DNA from: Elusimicrobiota bacterium
GTDB taxonomy: Bacteria; Elusimicrobiota; Elusimicrobia; FEN-1173
Length of the DNA stretch: 64,000 nt
Direction: 5' to 3'
NCBI GenBank assembly: GCA_016714745.1
Contig: JADKCG010000008.1
Span: 65,509-129,508, forward strand
Under the pieces are notes generated by a model. It saw nothing but the letters and a program-made list of their open reading frames with translations. It was not told the origin of the DNA and did not search any database. Below, in pieces: positions 8,834 through 17,973 of this stretch. The position numbers and the translations under genes were made by a program. Each line of letters opens with the position of its first letter. Within the stretch, counting starts at the first letter, position 1.

Positions 8834-9646
8834 TTACTCCCTCTGGTAGGCGGCGGGTTCGACATAGCGCAAGGTGTGGGTGATGCCGGTTAAACTTTCC
8901 GAATGGCCAACGAAGAAAAACCCGCCGGGAGCCAACAGTTCCGTGTAGCGGGAGACCAATTTCTGTCGGGTGTCTCGATCAAAATAAATCATGACGTTTC
9001 GGCAATAGATGGCGTTGAAGGGGCCCTTCATGGGCCACGCTTGCTGTAGGTTCAGGGGCGCGAACTGGATCAGGGATTTTAAAAGAGGTTTCACCCGCCA
9101 TTGCCCCTCTCCTACCGGATCAAAATATTTTGCCCGCAGGGCGGGAGCCACATCGGCCAAGATGTCTTCGGTGTAGGTGCCGGCCCGAGCTTTTGCGAGC
9201 ATCCGTTCCGATAAATCCGTGGCGAGAATGCGGACGTCCAGCCCCTCCGCGGCGCTCCCGGCTTCTTTGATGGTCATGGCCAAGGTGTAGGGTTCTTCCC
9301 CTGACGAACATCCCGCGCTCCAGAGGCGCAGGCGGCGGTCTTTGATGGAGGGGATGATTTTCGTGCGCAGGACGTCAAAATGGGAGGCTTCACGGAAAAA
9401 GCTGGTTTTGTTGGTGGTCAATTCATCCATGAGTTTGGCCGATTCTTTGGGATCGCTATCCAGGAGCGCGTAATACGCGTTCATGTCCGCCAGGCCGAGC
9501 ACTCTCAGGCGGTGCATGATGCGGGCGGTGACGAGAGGCTTTTTTGTGTCATCCAATCGGATCCCGCTCACGTCATAAGCGAGTTTTTGCGCGCGCGCAA
9601 ATTGGGCCGGGCTCAATTCAGTGCTGGTGATGGGCCCCTGGGTCAT
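8834..9646 (-). CDS. cheR: Chemotaxis protein methyltransferase CheR
   Basis: SAM-dependent enzyme that methylates receptor glutamates. The 270-residue protein has an N-terminal helical CheR domain (to about residue 85, ending in ELTTNKTSFFRE) and a C-terminal methyltransferase domain with the SAM loop LRLWSAGCSSGEEPYTLAM and the late motif IYCRNVMIYFD. Its start overlaps the stop of the upstream cheW-domain gene by four bases, and cheD starts right after it. A class I CheR without extra TPR domain. Confidence 0.96.
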   Translation of the reverse strand: MTQGPITSTELSPAQFARAQKLAYDVSGIRLDDTKKPLVTARIMHRLRVLGLADMNAYYALLDSDPKESAKLMDELTTNKTSFFREASHFDVLRTKIIPSIKDRRLRLWSAGCSSGEEPYTLAMTIKEAGSAAEGLDVRILATDLSERMLAKARAGTYTEDILADVAPALRAKYFDPVGEGQWRVKPLLKSLIQFAPLNLQQAWPMKGPFNAIYCRNVMIYFDRDTRQKLVSRYTELLAPGGFFFVGHSESLTGITHTLRYVEPAAYQRE

Positions 9647-10644
9647 TTCCCGCTCGCCGAGGTGGTGACCAACGATTGACCGGCCATGCCTTGCAGGTGG
9701 TCCGGCGCCAACACTTTATCGATGTCTAAAAGAAGCCGGACGTGGCCGGCGCTTTTGGCGATCCCCAACAAATCTTCGCCCGTAACCCCTTCCCCGAACG
9801 AGGGAACTTCTTCAATGTCTTTGTCGGCGATGTTGGTCACTTCGCTGACGCGGTCCACCGACACGCCCACCTCAATGTTGTGCGCCCGGACAATGATGAT
9901 GCAATCTTGGTTTTTGATGGGAGGGAGACCTAATTTTAATCGGAGGTCCACCACAGGAATGATCTTCCCTCTTAAATTAATGACTCCCAACAAATGAGCC
10001 GGCATACGGGGAACCGGGGTGACCGGCAGAAGTGTAATGATCTCGTGAACTTTCAATATTTCAAATCCGTATTCTTCTTTCTCCAAGAAAAATGTCAGGA
10101 ATTTCCCTCCGGTCACACGCGGGGGTGGAGGGGGAGCCACGGGTGGTGTTGCTGTCGGTGGAACCGGTGGCTCCCTCTGCGTTTCTGGAGGGGGTGTCGG
10201 GGAGGCCGGCCCTGAGGGCCGCTGACTGTCTTCGGAACTTTGCGGAGAGGGCTCCGGTGTTGCCGGGGGTGTGGGCGGCTTTGCTTCTGCTCTGACTTCC
10301 GCACCTTTTTTTAGCTCACCGGAAGACCGTTTTTCGGCCGCTGATTCTTTCGGAAGTCCCAAGTTCGCCGTGTTCCAAAGGGTCTCCGAAACCGTTTGAA
10401 TGATCCGCTGAATTTCTTTAATGATGCTGGCCCTCTCCTCGTCCGAACGGGCGCTAAAATTATTAAGCTGTTCCGCCACGGTTTTCAAGCACTCCCCAAT
10501 GACGGGAGGCGCTTTTTCCGCGTCTTCGAGAAATTTGAGCCGCGCCTGTTCCCATCCGGCATTGTCGTCCGCTTCAATGAGAACAACAGCCGAAGCGGCG
10601 TCGTCGAGGGAAGAAGAATTCGGTGTCTGAGGCGCCGGTGTCAT
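9643..10644 (-). CDS. CheW-domain protein with long proline-rich N-terminal extension
   Basis: Second coupling protein, about 333 residues from the ATG at 10644, which has GGAG six bases upstream; an earlier in-frame ATG at 10707 lacks one. Residues up to about 100 form an acidic, helical region of unknown fold; roughly 100-180 are a low-complexity Pro/Ser/Glu linker; the last ~150 residues are a CheW domain nearly matching CheW1 (VINLRGKIIPVVDLR, NIADKDIEEVPSFG). The extension may position a second receptor array or bind another partner; this is inference. It is the first gene of the minus-strand che operon, divergent from the cytochrome genes that start 200 bases away. Confidence 0.85.
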   Translation of the reverse strand: MTPAPQTPNSSSLDDAASAVVLIEADDNAGWEQARLKFLEDAEKAPPVIGECLKTVAEQLNNFSARSDEERASIIKEIQRIIQTVSETLWNTANLGLPKESAAEKRSSGELKKGAEVRAEAKPPTPPATPEPSPQSSEDSQRPSGPASPTPPPETQREPPVPPTATPPVAPPPPPRVTGGKFLTFFLEKEEYGFEILKVHEIITLLPVTPVPRMPAHLLGVINLRGKIIPVVDLRLKLGLPPIKNQDCIIIVRAHNIEVGVSVDRVSEVTNIADKDIEEVPSFGEGVTGEDLLGIAKSAGHVRLLLDIDKVLAPDHLQGMAGQSLVTTSASGK

Positions 10645-10797
10645 AGTTTTCTCCGATTCACTTATCGACCATTCGCAACAATTCTTGAGCGGACACTGTC
10701 CGATCAACTTATTCCTAGAGCAATTTCCATGCCAGGGACAAGAAAACGAAACTTGCTCGCACTTTCCCCTTGCGCAATGAGAGTTCCTGGACTATTA

Positions 10798-10826
10798 TTG
10801 ACAACGAAGTGGGTTCATTCGATTCA
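10798..10826 (+). promoter_or_regulatory. Possible promoter of the cytochrome cluster
   Basis: In the 205-base divergent spacer a perfect -35 hexamer TTGACA (10798-10803) is followed after 17 bases by GATTCA, a poor -10 match. The first cytochrome gene starts 24 bases further on. The weak -10 could mean an activator is needed, or that this is chance. Confidence 0.35.
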
Positions 10827-10849
10827 ACCAATGGTGAAAGGAGATGAGT

Positions 10850-11191
10850 ATGAACAGAGCGTGTATGGCCGTGTTGATTCTGATGTCGATGGCGGCGTCG
10901 ATGTGGGCGGCGGAGGATCCGACGCAGTCGCTCTACGTTCAAAAATGCGCTTCCTGCCATGGGAAAGATGGGAAAGGCGCGCCGGCCATGGCCAAGATGT
11001 TTAAGCTGGAAATGGCCCTTTTTGACTTGACCGACAAGGCGACGCTCGATAAGAAAGACGAAGAATTGATCAAAATCACCTCAAAGGGGTTGAATAAGAT
11101 GCCCGCTTACGAAACGAAGTTAAAAGCCGAAGAGATCATTGCTCTGACGACCTATTTCCGTTCCTTGGCCCCGAGTTCCAAGCCAAAATAA
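10850..11191 (+). CDS. Periplasmic monoheme cytochrome c (class I)
   Basis: Small electron carrier of 113 residues with a signal peptide (cleavage probably after MWAA, near residue 21). It has one heme motif CASCH with the usual KDGKG following and a likely distal methionine ligand in NKMPAY, as in cytochrome c of the c5/c6 type. The ATG at 10850 is chosen because AAAGGAG lies six bases before it; the ATG at 10844 touches that site. It is the first gene of the electron-transfer cluster and could shuttle electrons between the membrane cytochrome encoded next and the decaheme protein; this role is inferred from position. Confidence 0.9.
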   Translation: MNRACMAVLILMSMAASMWAAEDPTQSLYVQKCASCHGKDGKGAPAMAKMFKLEMALFDLTDKATLDKKDEELIKITSKGLNKMPAYETKLKAEEIIALTTYFRSLAPSSKPK

Positions 11192-11196
11192 AAGGA

Positions 11197-13055
11197 TTGA
11201 TCCAAAACCGATGGTTCTTATTCCTGTCCGCTTGGCTGGCGGGGGGGGTGTTTTTGTTCGCTCCCCGGGGCCACTCGGCGACGAACGACGATTGTCTGGC
11301 GTGCCACGGCCAGACGGACCTGGGGCCGGCGTTTGTTGATGAAAAGGCATTTTCAGGATCGATTCACGGCAAAATTCTCTGCGTCTCGTGTCACCAAGAC
11401 GCCAAAGAAATTCCCCACGTTCCTACGCTCGCTTCCGTCTCGTGCGCGGGATGCCATCGGATTGAAGCCGCCATTTATCTGAAATCCGACCATGGTCGGG
11501 CCATGGGCGTTGGCCGTGCCGAAGCGGCCACCTGCAAGGATTGCCACGGCCACAGCCACACACTCTTAAATTCCCGGGACCCCCAATCGCCGGTCAACCG
11601 GAAAAACATCGTTGCGACCTGCGCCCAATGCCACGCCGATATGAACCGCATGGCAGGCGTTCGCCTGACCCAACGGGACCCGTTGGGCACCTATGCCGCC
11701 ACGGTCCATGGTCAGGCGTTGGCGGCGGGCCGGAGCAATGCCGCTGTTTGTTCAGACTGCCACGGGACCCACGACATTTTTGGGGCCGCCAACCCCGCCA
11801 GCCGGGTGTATCGACCCAACATTCCAAAAACCTGCGAACGGTGCCACGAAAACGTGGCGCTCACCTACAGAGAAAGCGTCCACGGCACGGCGATGGCGGC
11901 CGGTGTCAAGGAGTCTCCGGTCTGCACCGATTGTCATGGGGAACACAGCATTTTGTCTCCCCAAGATCCCGGGTCGTCCACCCATGTGGGGGCCATCACC
12001 CAAACCTGTTCCACCTGCCACACATCAACCAAATTGGCGCTTAAATTGGGTCTGCCGATCAACCGACTGAAAACCTACAAGGATTCTTATCATGGCATGG
12101 CGGCGGAACGGGGCAATCTGAAAGTGGCCAATTGCGCCTCTTGTCATGGGTTCCACGACATTTTGCCTTCATCGGATCCCCGATCGTCAATCCATCGAGC
12201 CAACCTTCCCACGACCTGCGGACAATGCCACACCGGGGCGGGCCCTCGGCTGTCCACGGGTTACGTTCACGGCCTTCCGACGTCAAAACATTGGTCGCTT
12301 TGGGTGGTCAAAGTGTTTTACCTCTTCGTCATTCCTCTGACCGTGGGGCTCATGTTTATGCACAACTTCTTGGATTGGGCGCGCAAGGCGTGGTCCGGTA
12401 AGCGCACGCCCCTGGGCGAGGAAGAAAAAACCGTTCGGCTGACCGTCAACGAGCGGATCCAGCACGGGGTGTTGATCCTCACGTTCTTTCTCTTGGCTTA
12501 CACGGGGTTTGCGACAAAATTTTCGGAAGAGTCTTGGATGCACGCAATCGCACCGTTGAGCGAAGTGGCGCGGCGCGCGATTCACCGCTGGGCGGCCCTG
12601 GGGTTTTGTCTCTTGAGCGTTTACCACGTGGGCTACATGATCTTGAGTCGACGTGGACGCGTCCTCCTGACGGCTCTCCTCCCTCGCTGGTCCGACGTAA
12701 AATTGTTTGTTGACCGGCAACTCTTTAATGTCGGCATTCGCAAAACCCCCGCGCCGTCAACGACGTTCTACACCTACGCCGAAAAGATTGAATACTGGGC
12801 CCTGGTGTGGGGCGCTCTGGTGATGGGGGTGACGGGGACTCTCCAGGTGTTCAACAACGTGTCCTTGCGGTTTTTCCCGCTGTGGACCATGGATCTGGCC
12901 ATGCAGGTTCACTTCTATGAGGCGGTGCTGGCCTGTCTGGCCATCCTGGTGTGGCACTTGTACCGGTCATGATGGACCCCGACGTCTATCCCATGAACTG
13001 GTCCTGGCTGACGGGCTACATCAGACGGAAAAAAGAGGAGAAACTCAAGGAGTGA
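11197..13055 (+). CDS. CbcL-like fusion: 11-heme cytochrome c plus b-type membrane domain (frameshift near 3' end)
   Basis: Predicted inner-membrane quinol:cytochrome c oxidoreductase. After a signal peptide (cleavage after GHSA) the periplasmic half contains eleven CXXCH motifs (CLACH, CVSCH, CAGCH, CKDCH, CAQCH, CSDCH, CERCH, CTDCH, CSTCH, CASCH, CGQCH) up to about residue 345. The C-terminal half has about five hydrophobic helices with paired histidines (MFMHNF, RIQHGV, IHRW, VYHVGY, VHFYEA), as in diheme cytochromes b. Geobacter CbcL has the same plan with nine c hemes. The frame stops at 12972, but the next frame continues with DPDVYPMNWSWLTGYIRRK, the typical end of this family; one missing G at 12965-12967 (GGT for GGGT) explains it, giving 619 residues. 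The start appears to be TTG at 11197, directly behind AAAAGGA, so it is uncertain. Confidence 0.9.
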
Positions 13056-13132
13056 AAATAATTGCCGATGATTTGCTTGTTCCTTTCCCGTCCTCCGTTT
13101 CGGGGACTGGGGTGCGATTTGGATATATATCA

Positions 13133-13161
13133 TTGTTGTAAATGAGAAAATGAGCTATATA
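13133..13161 (+). promoter_or_regulatory. Candidate sigma-70-type promoter for the decaheme-barrel pair
   Basis: TTGTTG (13133-13138), a 17-base spacer and TATATA (13156-13161) lie 52 bases before the decaheme cytochrome start, in an AT-rich patch that stands out against the GC-rich surroundings. It would allow the outer-membrane conduit genes to be expressed apart from the upstream cytochromes. Confidence 0.5.
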
Positions 13162-13213
13162 AGTGGCTGGAAAAGCCAACACCATTCTTGATACGACGTT
13201 GTCGAGGAGAGCC

Positions 13214-14143
13214 ATGAGACAAAACCGAATTCGAATTCTCCAACGCTTTGTGTGGGGTCCGGCGGTGATGTGGACCGTGTCCGTCATGGCAGTAAAGGCG
13301 GAGAACACCCCTGTCGCTGAGTTCATCGGCGCGGAAGCGTGCGCCGCCTGTCACTCTGAGGTGGTGGAATCGTTCAAGGGGGCCCGCCACGGCAAAATGC
13401 TTCCCAAACAAAAGGGAATCGAATTTGAAAAAGCGTGCGAAACCTGTCACGGCCCCGGCTCCCTCCACGCCGACGCCGGCGGCGATAAAACTGTCCCCGG
13501 CTTTAACACGATCAAAATGTTTAAAATATTGGACACCGCGGCTGTCACGTCCGCGTGTCTCGCGTGCCACAAAGACGCTGACCGTTCCCATTGGTCGGGC
13601 AGTTCCCACGACCGGGCCAAGGTGTCGTGTACGGCCTGCCACAGCCTGCACAACGCTAAAGGGCACGGCGACCTGGTGGCCAAAAACACCAGCGAAACGT
13701 GTTACGTTTGCCACAAAGACGTGAAAGCTCAAATGCGCCGCTCCGCCCACATGCCCGTGGAAGAGGGTAAGATGGATTGCAATTCTTGCCACAACCCCCA
13801 CGGGACGCCCACCGCGAAGATGCTGAACGCTTCCACCGGAAACCAACTGTGTTACCAATGCCACCAAGACAAACGGGGCCCGTTCGTCTGGGAACACTTG
13901 CCGGTGCGGGAAAATTGCATGAACTGTCACCACCCCCACGGGTCTCATCACGACAAAATGCTGGTAACGAAACAACCATTCTTGTGTCAGCGGTGCCATT
14001 CATACACACGGCATCCGGGAACCCTTTATGATGCCGACAATGCGGCCAAACAGCGGAGCCAAATTTTTGGCCAGTCGTGTTATTCGTGCCATTCCAGTAT
14101 TCACGGGTCTAACCACCCGGCCGGCAAAGCCCTGACTCGATAA
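13214..14143 (+). CDS. Decaheme c-type cytochrome, MtrA/PioA/DmsE family
   Basis: Periplasmic electron wire that plugs into an outer-membrane barrel. The 309-residue protein starts at the ATG at 13214 (AGGAG five bases upstream) with a signal peptide ending near AVKAE. It has exactly ten CXXCH motifs: CAACH, CETCH, CLACH, CTACH, CYVCH, CNSCH, CYQCH, CMNCH, CQRCH, CYSCH, and the family traits GAEACAACHSE near the mature N-terminus and SCHSSIHGSNHP at the end. Length and heme number match MtrA of Shewanella and PioA of Rhodopseudomonas. The partner barrel gene follows 18 bases later. No DMSO reductase genes accompany it, so an MtrA/PioA-like role is preferred over DmsE. Confidence 0.93.
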   Translation: MRQNRIRILQRFVWGPAVMWTVSVMAVKAENTPVAEFIGAEACAACHSEVVESFKGARHGKMLPKQKGIEFEKACETCHGPGSLHADAGGDKTVPGFNTIKMFKILDTAAVTSACLACHKDADRSHWSGSSHDRAKVSCTACHSLHNAKGHGDLVAKNTSETCYVCHKDVKAQMRRSAHMPVEEGKMDCNSCHNPHGTPTAKMLNASTGNQLCYQCHQDKRGPFVWEHLPVRENCMNCHHPHGSHHDKMLVTKQPFLCQRCHSYTRHPGTLYDADNAAKQRSQIFGQSCYSCHSSIHGSNHPAGKALTR

Positions 14144-14161
14144 AAAAGAGGAGATGCTCCT

Positions 14162-16423
14162 ATGATCAAACGATATTCACTCATGGCGGTTGCCGGTGTT
14201 CTGACGGGCGGGTTGTGGGTTTCGGTGACGAGCGCCGAGACCAAGGTTACCCAGGAGATCGAGGTTGGGTTGCAAGATGTCAACATCAATAACCCGGAAG
14301 CTAAATTCGAGGAATACAAGGATATTCCTCAAGGGATCGTTTTCCCTCGCTACGAATTGGATGTGGAATCAACCAACGGCGAGTTCTCTTTTAACGCCAA
14401 AAAGGTGGCCCAAGAGGATCAGTCTTTCACTCTGTCTTACGATCGTTACGGCAAATTCAATTTCACCGCTGGGTGGGACCAAACCCCCCACCGGTGGTCC
14501 AACACATCCCGGACACTTTACGAGGAAACGAGTCCCGGGGTTTACGAACTTCCGGATGACCTCCAGAATCATTTTCAGCTCAATCCCGGCACGGCTCCCT
14601 GGTGGAACAGTTCGACGGGTATGCCGGCGTATTTGGCGGGGGCCCATGAACAGGATTTAATGGTTCGACGGGATAAGCTTTCGGCCGGTCTTGGTGGTGC
14701 GTTAACCGAGTCTATCGGTCTGAACTTCAACTTTTCTCAGGAGAAAAAGTTTGGGAATCAATTGACTCCCCTGGGACTCGGCAGATCCTACCTCACCGAA
14801 CTGGCGCGGTCTGTTGATGAAACCGTCTTCGATTCAGTTGTTTCTCTCCAATACAACCGGAAGGCCACCACCATTGGGTTGACCTACGGGTTGAACCTTT
14901 TCGAGAACGACAAGGATGTCGTTACCTGGGACAATTCGAAACGACTCACGGATCGGTTTGTGAATGGGACGAGGGATACGAGCCCTGGGACAGGGAGCAA
15001 GCAGGGTCGTGCCGCCATGCAACCGGACAACTTGGCACACAACGCCCGACTCAACGCGGGTTTTGACTTGTCGTCCCATGCTCGGCTCACTGCCGACGTC
15101 CGCTATACAAGGATGGAACAAAACGAAGCGCTCCTGCCCTACTCGATCAACTCGTCCATGACGTTTACGTCCAACGGTGTTCCCAACATCAAGGCAGATG
15201 ATCCATCGGTTTTGCCCAGCCAGGACGCAGAAACGGTCATGGACCTATGGGTTCAGGACTACCACTTAAACAACCGATTTGACGTATTTTCTTTTGGGGT
15301 CAAGGCGCGATCGGAACAGTTGGCCAGCAAATCAAAGGAGATCACTTTCGCTGGGCACACCGTTCTAGACCAGGAATGGAACACCACTCCTGAAGAAACA
15401 AGCCGTTTTTCTTACCGAAAACATGGATTGACCGGTTATATGGACTGGGTAGTTTTGCGTCCTTTGATTGTGGGCGTCGATTACACGAAAGATTATGCCA
15501 ACCGCACCCACAGGGAATATTCAGAAACGTCAGAAGCTTCTTGGGTGGGACGACTGAATTACACTCCCGTCTCGTGGATACAAATGCGGGGTCGTTACAA
15601 TAATGCCTATCGAAATGCCAAGGAATTCGAAATCCACGACTATATGAGCAACGCCGCGACATTTTCCGAAAACCCTGGAATTCGTCGTTTTGATATCGGT
15701 GAACGGGTCCGAAACGCGGGTGACTTGAAAGTGGATGCGTGGAAGGGTCCGGTGACAGTGTCTCTTAACGGCGGACTGGGTCACGACAAATTTAAGCCGG
15801 GCGAAGAAAATTTGTCTAATTCACTCGTGGCCATTTCAACCTCAAACCAAAACAAACAATACGGTTTGCTGGAAAATCGAGTGGCCAACGCAGGAGTGGA
15901 CATTTATTGTGCTTTTATGGGAGGGTTTGGGTTATCGACATACTACCAGTACAGTCAAGTTCGAGGGGTCCAGCGGCAAAACCAAAATACGGGGGCCACG
16001 GTACAGCAAAATACGGCCGACGACTACACGCTTAAGACAAACGATCGCTACGATGTGGTTGGGGTCGGTTTGGATACACCTCCGATTTACGAAACAACCT
16101 TCCACTTGGGGTATGACCTGTCCTATTCCCGCGGGGCAATGGATTATACGGAGTTGGGGTCTGCCGTGGCCACAAAAAAGTCTCTCCCGGAGACAGTAAG
16201 TTCAAAACAGGATTATTCAATTAAGGGGGAATACAAGGCGACCCAACGCCTCTCCATGAGTCTTGGATATCTTTTTGAACTTTATAACATCAAAGATTTT
16301 GCCCAAGACAACGTGCCACTGGCGGCCGGTCAAGCCGAAACCCAAACCAACGTGATGCTTGGCGACTCCAGCATGGACTACAAAGCCCACGTTGTCACCG
16401 TCCTCGCCAAGTACAAGTTCTGA
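14162..16423 (+). CDS. MtrB/PioB-family outer-membrane beta-barrel protein
   Basis: Outer-membrane sheath that holds the decaheme cytochrome and lets electrons cross the outer membrane. The 753-residue protein has a signal peptide (cleavage near TSAE), then alternating polar/hydrophobic segments with many aromatic residues typical of a large barrel, and it ends in phenylalanine (AKYKF). The early stretch with YDRYGKFNFTAGWDQTPHRWS is characteristic of the MtrB/PioB family. MtrB proteins often have an N-terminal CXXC; I do not see one. It is the last gene of the conduit; no outer-surface decaheme protein (MtrC/OmcA) is nearby, as in the two-protein Pio system. GAGGAG precedes the ATG. Confidence 0.9.
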   Translation: MIKRYSLMAVAGVLTGGLWVSVTSAETKVTQEIEVGLQDVNINNPEAKFEEYKDIPQGIVFPRYELDVESTNGEFSFNAKKVAQEDQSFTLSYDRYGKFNFTAGWDQTPHRWSNTSRTLYEETSPGVYELPDDLQNHFQLNPGTAPWWNSSTGMPAYLAGAHEQDLMVRRDKLSAGLGGALTESIGLNFNFSQEKKFGNQLTPLGLGRSYLTELARSVDETVFDSVVSLQYNRKATTIGLTYGLNLFENDKDVVTWDNSKRLTDRFVNGTRDTSPGTGSKQGRAAMQPDNLAHNARLNAGFDLSSHARLTADVRYTRMEQNEALLPYSINSSMTFTSNGVPNIKADDPSVLPSQDAETVMDLWVQDYHLNNRFDVFSFGVKARSEQLASKSKEITFAGHTVLDQEWNTTPEETSRFSYRKHGLTGYMDWVVLRPLIVGVDYTKDYANRTHREYSETSEASWVGRLNYTPVSWIQMRGRYNNAYRNAKEFEIHDYMSNAATFSENPGIRRFDIGERVRNAGDLKVDAWKGPVTVSLNGGLGHDKFKPGEENLSNSLVAISTSNQNKQYGLLENRVANAGVDIYCAFMGGFGLSTYYQYSQVRGVQRQNQNTGATVQQNTADDYTLKTNDRYDVVGVGLDTPPIYETTFHLGYDLSYSRGAMDYTELGSAVATKKSLPETVSSKQDYSIKGEYKATQRLSMSLGYLFELYNIKDFAQDNVPLAAGQAETQTNVMLGDSSMDYKAHVVTVLAKYKF

Positions 16424-16489
16424 TTTTTCTACTTGAGCCTTCCCGTCGTTTCGGTATGGTTTTAGCCGGAACCACCATCAAACCTTTCT

Positions 16490-17712
16490 ATGGAAAAAAT
16501 ACTCATCATTGACGATTTTGAACCGTTTCGCAGTACCGCGTGCCGGGTGGTGGAACGGATGGGGTTTCATGCTCTGTCGGCTTCTGACGGGCGGGAAGGG
16601 TTGGATCTTTTTACCCGGGAGAAGCCCGGCATTGTCATCACCGACCTGCAAATGCCGCAAGTGGACGGCACTGGTGTTTTGTTGGCGATCAAGCGACATC
16701 CCCGCAGACCGCGGTGGTGGTGTTGACGGGGTTTTCAACGGACGCGGTGGAACGGGAATTGTTGCGGTTAGGCGCTTTTGCGTGTCTTAAAAAACCGCTC
16801 AATCTTCAGAAAATGGTTCAGGTCATCTCCCAAATTCAGGAGAAACGCCGAGAACTTTCCAACGATATCCGGCCTGTGGCGCTGTTAAAAGTGGATTCGC
16901 CCGATTGTCGCGACGTTTTGGAACGCGCGCTCCAAACCAACGGGTGCGACACCCTCTCGCCCATCACGCCGGAAGAATGGCGCGGGCCGTTGGAGCGGGG
17001 GGAACTGGACATTTTGGTGTGGGAAGTCCATGCTGGGGACGGTCCCGCTCTCCAGCGTTTGATGGAGGTGCGCCCTGTTCGGACGGGGTTTGAGGTGATT
17101 CTTCTGCTCACCGAATCCGGTCCCGCCGAGACCGTGGCGCGGGAAATATTACAATCCGCTCCCACCGAATGTTTAAGCGCCCCCTTAGACGATTCTCTCG
17201 TGGTGGCCGCGTTTCAAAGGGTGTTCCATCGGCTGTTGGTGCGGCGAAACGCGTTGTATAAACGGGAACGGTTAAACCTCGGTTCCGCCCGGGTCAGTGT
17301 TGGGGCGGCGGGCGAACTGGTGGTGGACATGAGAGGGGGAGACCAAGGATTTATGGAATCCCTGTCCGAGGTCGCCACCCGCCTTCCCTGGCCCTGGCTC
17401 TTGTTAAGCGTTAATTGGGACATCGTTTACGCCAGTCCCGCCCTGGTCCATTGGGTGGGCCGAAGGCCCACAAGGCTTGATAAGGCCCTTTGGGAGGTTT
17501 TGGAAGGTCGTGGCCTCGTTTTGCCACCTATAGAAGAGGTTTACCCCGCCCTCTCTCATTGCGCCCGAGGGGAAACATTTCCAGGCCCCTCACTGCCCGA
17601 AGCCGTCGGAATGGCGGCCGTAAAGATTCTCCCCGCCCAACAAGGTTCAGATCGGTTCATTGCCCTGTTTTTTCCGTCCGCCCCCCCGAAATTTCAATTG
17701 CCCTCCTCGTAG
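16490..17712 (+). CDS. Receiver-domain protein with divergent second domain and PAS-like end (frameshift)
   Basis: Signalling protein of about 407 residues once one frame break is bridged. Residues 1-120 form a receiver domain (ILIIDDFEPFR, phosphoacceptor Asp52 in VITDLQMPQVDG, then VVVLTGFSTDAVE and CLKKPLNL). The first frame ends at 16726 and the second carries on; one missing G at 16691-16695 (AAGCG for AAGGCG) reconnects them. Residues about 130-260 look like a degenerate receiver without a clear phosphoacceptor, and the end (LLLSVNWDIVYASPALVHWVG) resembles a PAS domain. No DNA-binding or enzymatic output is seen, so it may act by protein contact. It lies 67 bases behind the barrel gene and may report on the conduit, but that is a guess. 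Confidence 0.7.
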
Positions 17713-17789
17713 CGGTTCCTCGGAGGGTCGTCTCACGTGCCCATTCGACCATCGCCGGGTGCTCTCTCGCCCGTAAACACGGCCCCAGG

Positions 17790-17900
17790 AATCCTTCACG
17801 TCAGCCGGGGGGCAAGGCGTTCCCGGGCTTTGACCGTATCGGCCAAATAGAACGGAATTGGTCGGTCAACTGAGTCTTTCGGGAGAACATTGGATTTTCG
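17790..17900 (-). pseudogene. Remnant of a ppk1 3' end
   Basis: The 300-base gap before ppx holds, on the minus strand, a short frame reading PIPFYLADTVKARERL, which matches VIPIYIADSVKARELT near the C-terminus of the intact polyphosphate kinase encoded at 20339-22462; the DNA of the two stretches is also similar (compare 17815-17865 with 20490-20540). Stop codons lie on both sides. It looks like the leftover of a second ppk copy or of a rearrangement in this region. Only about 20 residues match, so the call is tentative. Confidence 0.4.
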
Positions 17901-17973
17901 ACAAAATCATACGGGAATGAAGAAGGCAATACGTTTGTTCGCCCGGTCGGTCACCGACGTGTGTGTGCGAATC

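Noticed and set aside
13130..13999. A 289-codon minus-strand frame opposite the decaheme cytochrome.
   Set aside because: Ten heme motifs on the plus strand are decisive; the antisense frame is their mirror image.
13214..16423. A DMSO reductase (Dms) locus.
   Set aside because: The decaheme-barrel pair could belong to one, but no molybdopterin catalytic subunit or iron-sulfur subunit is nearby.
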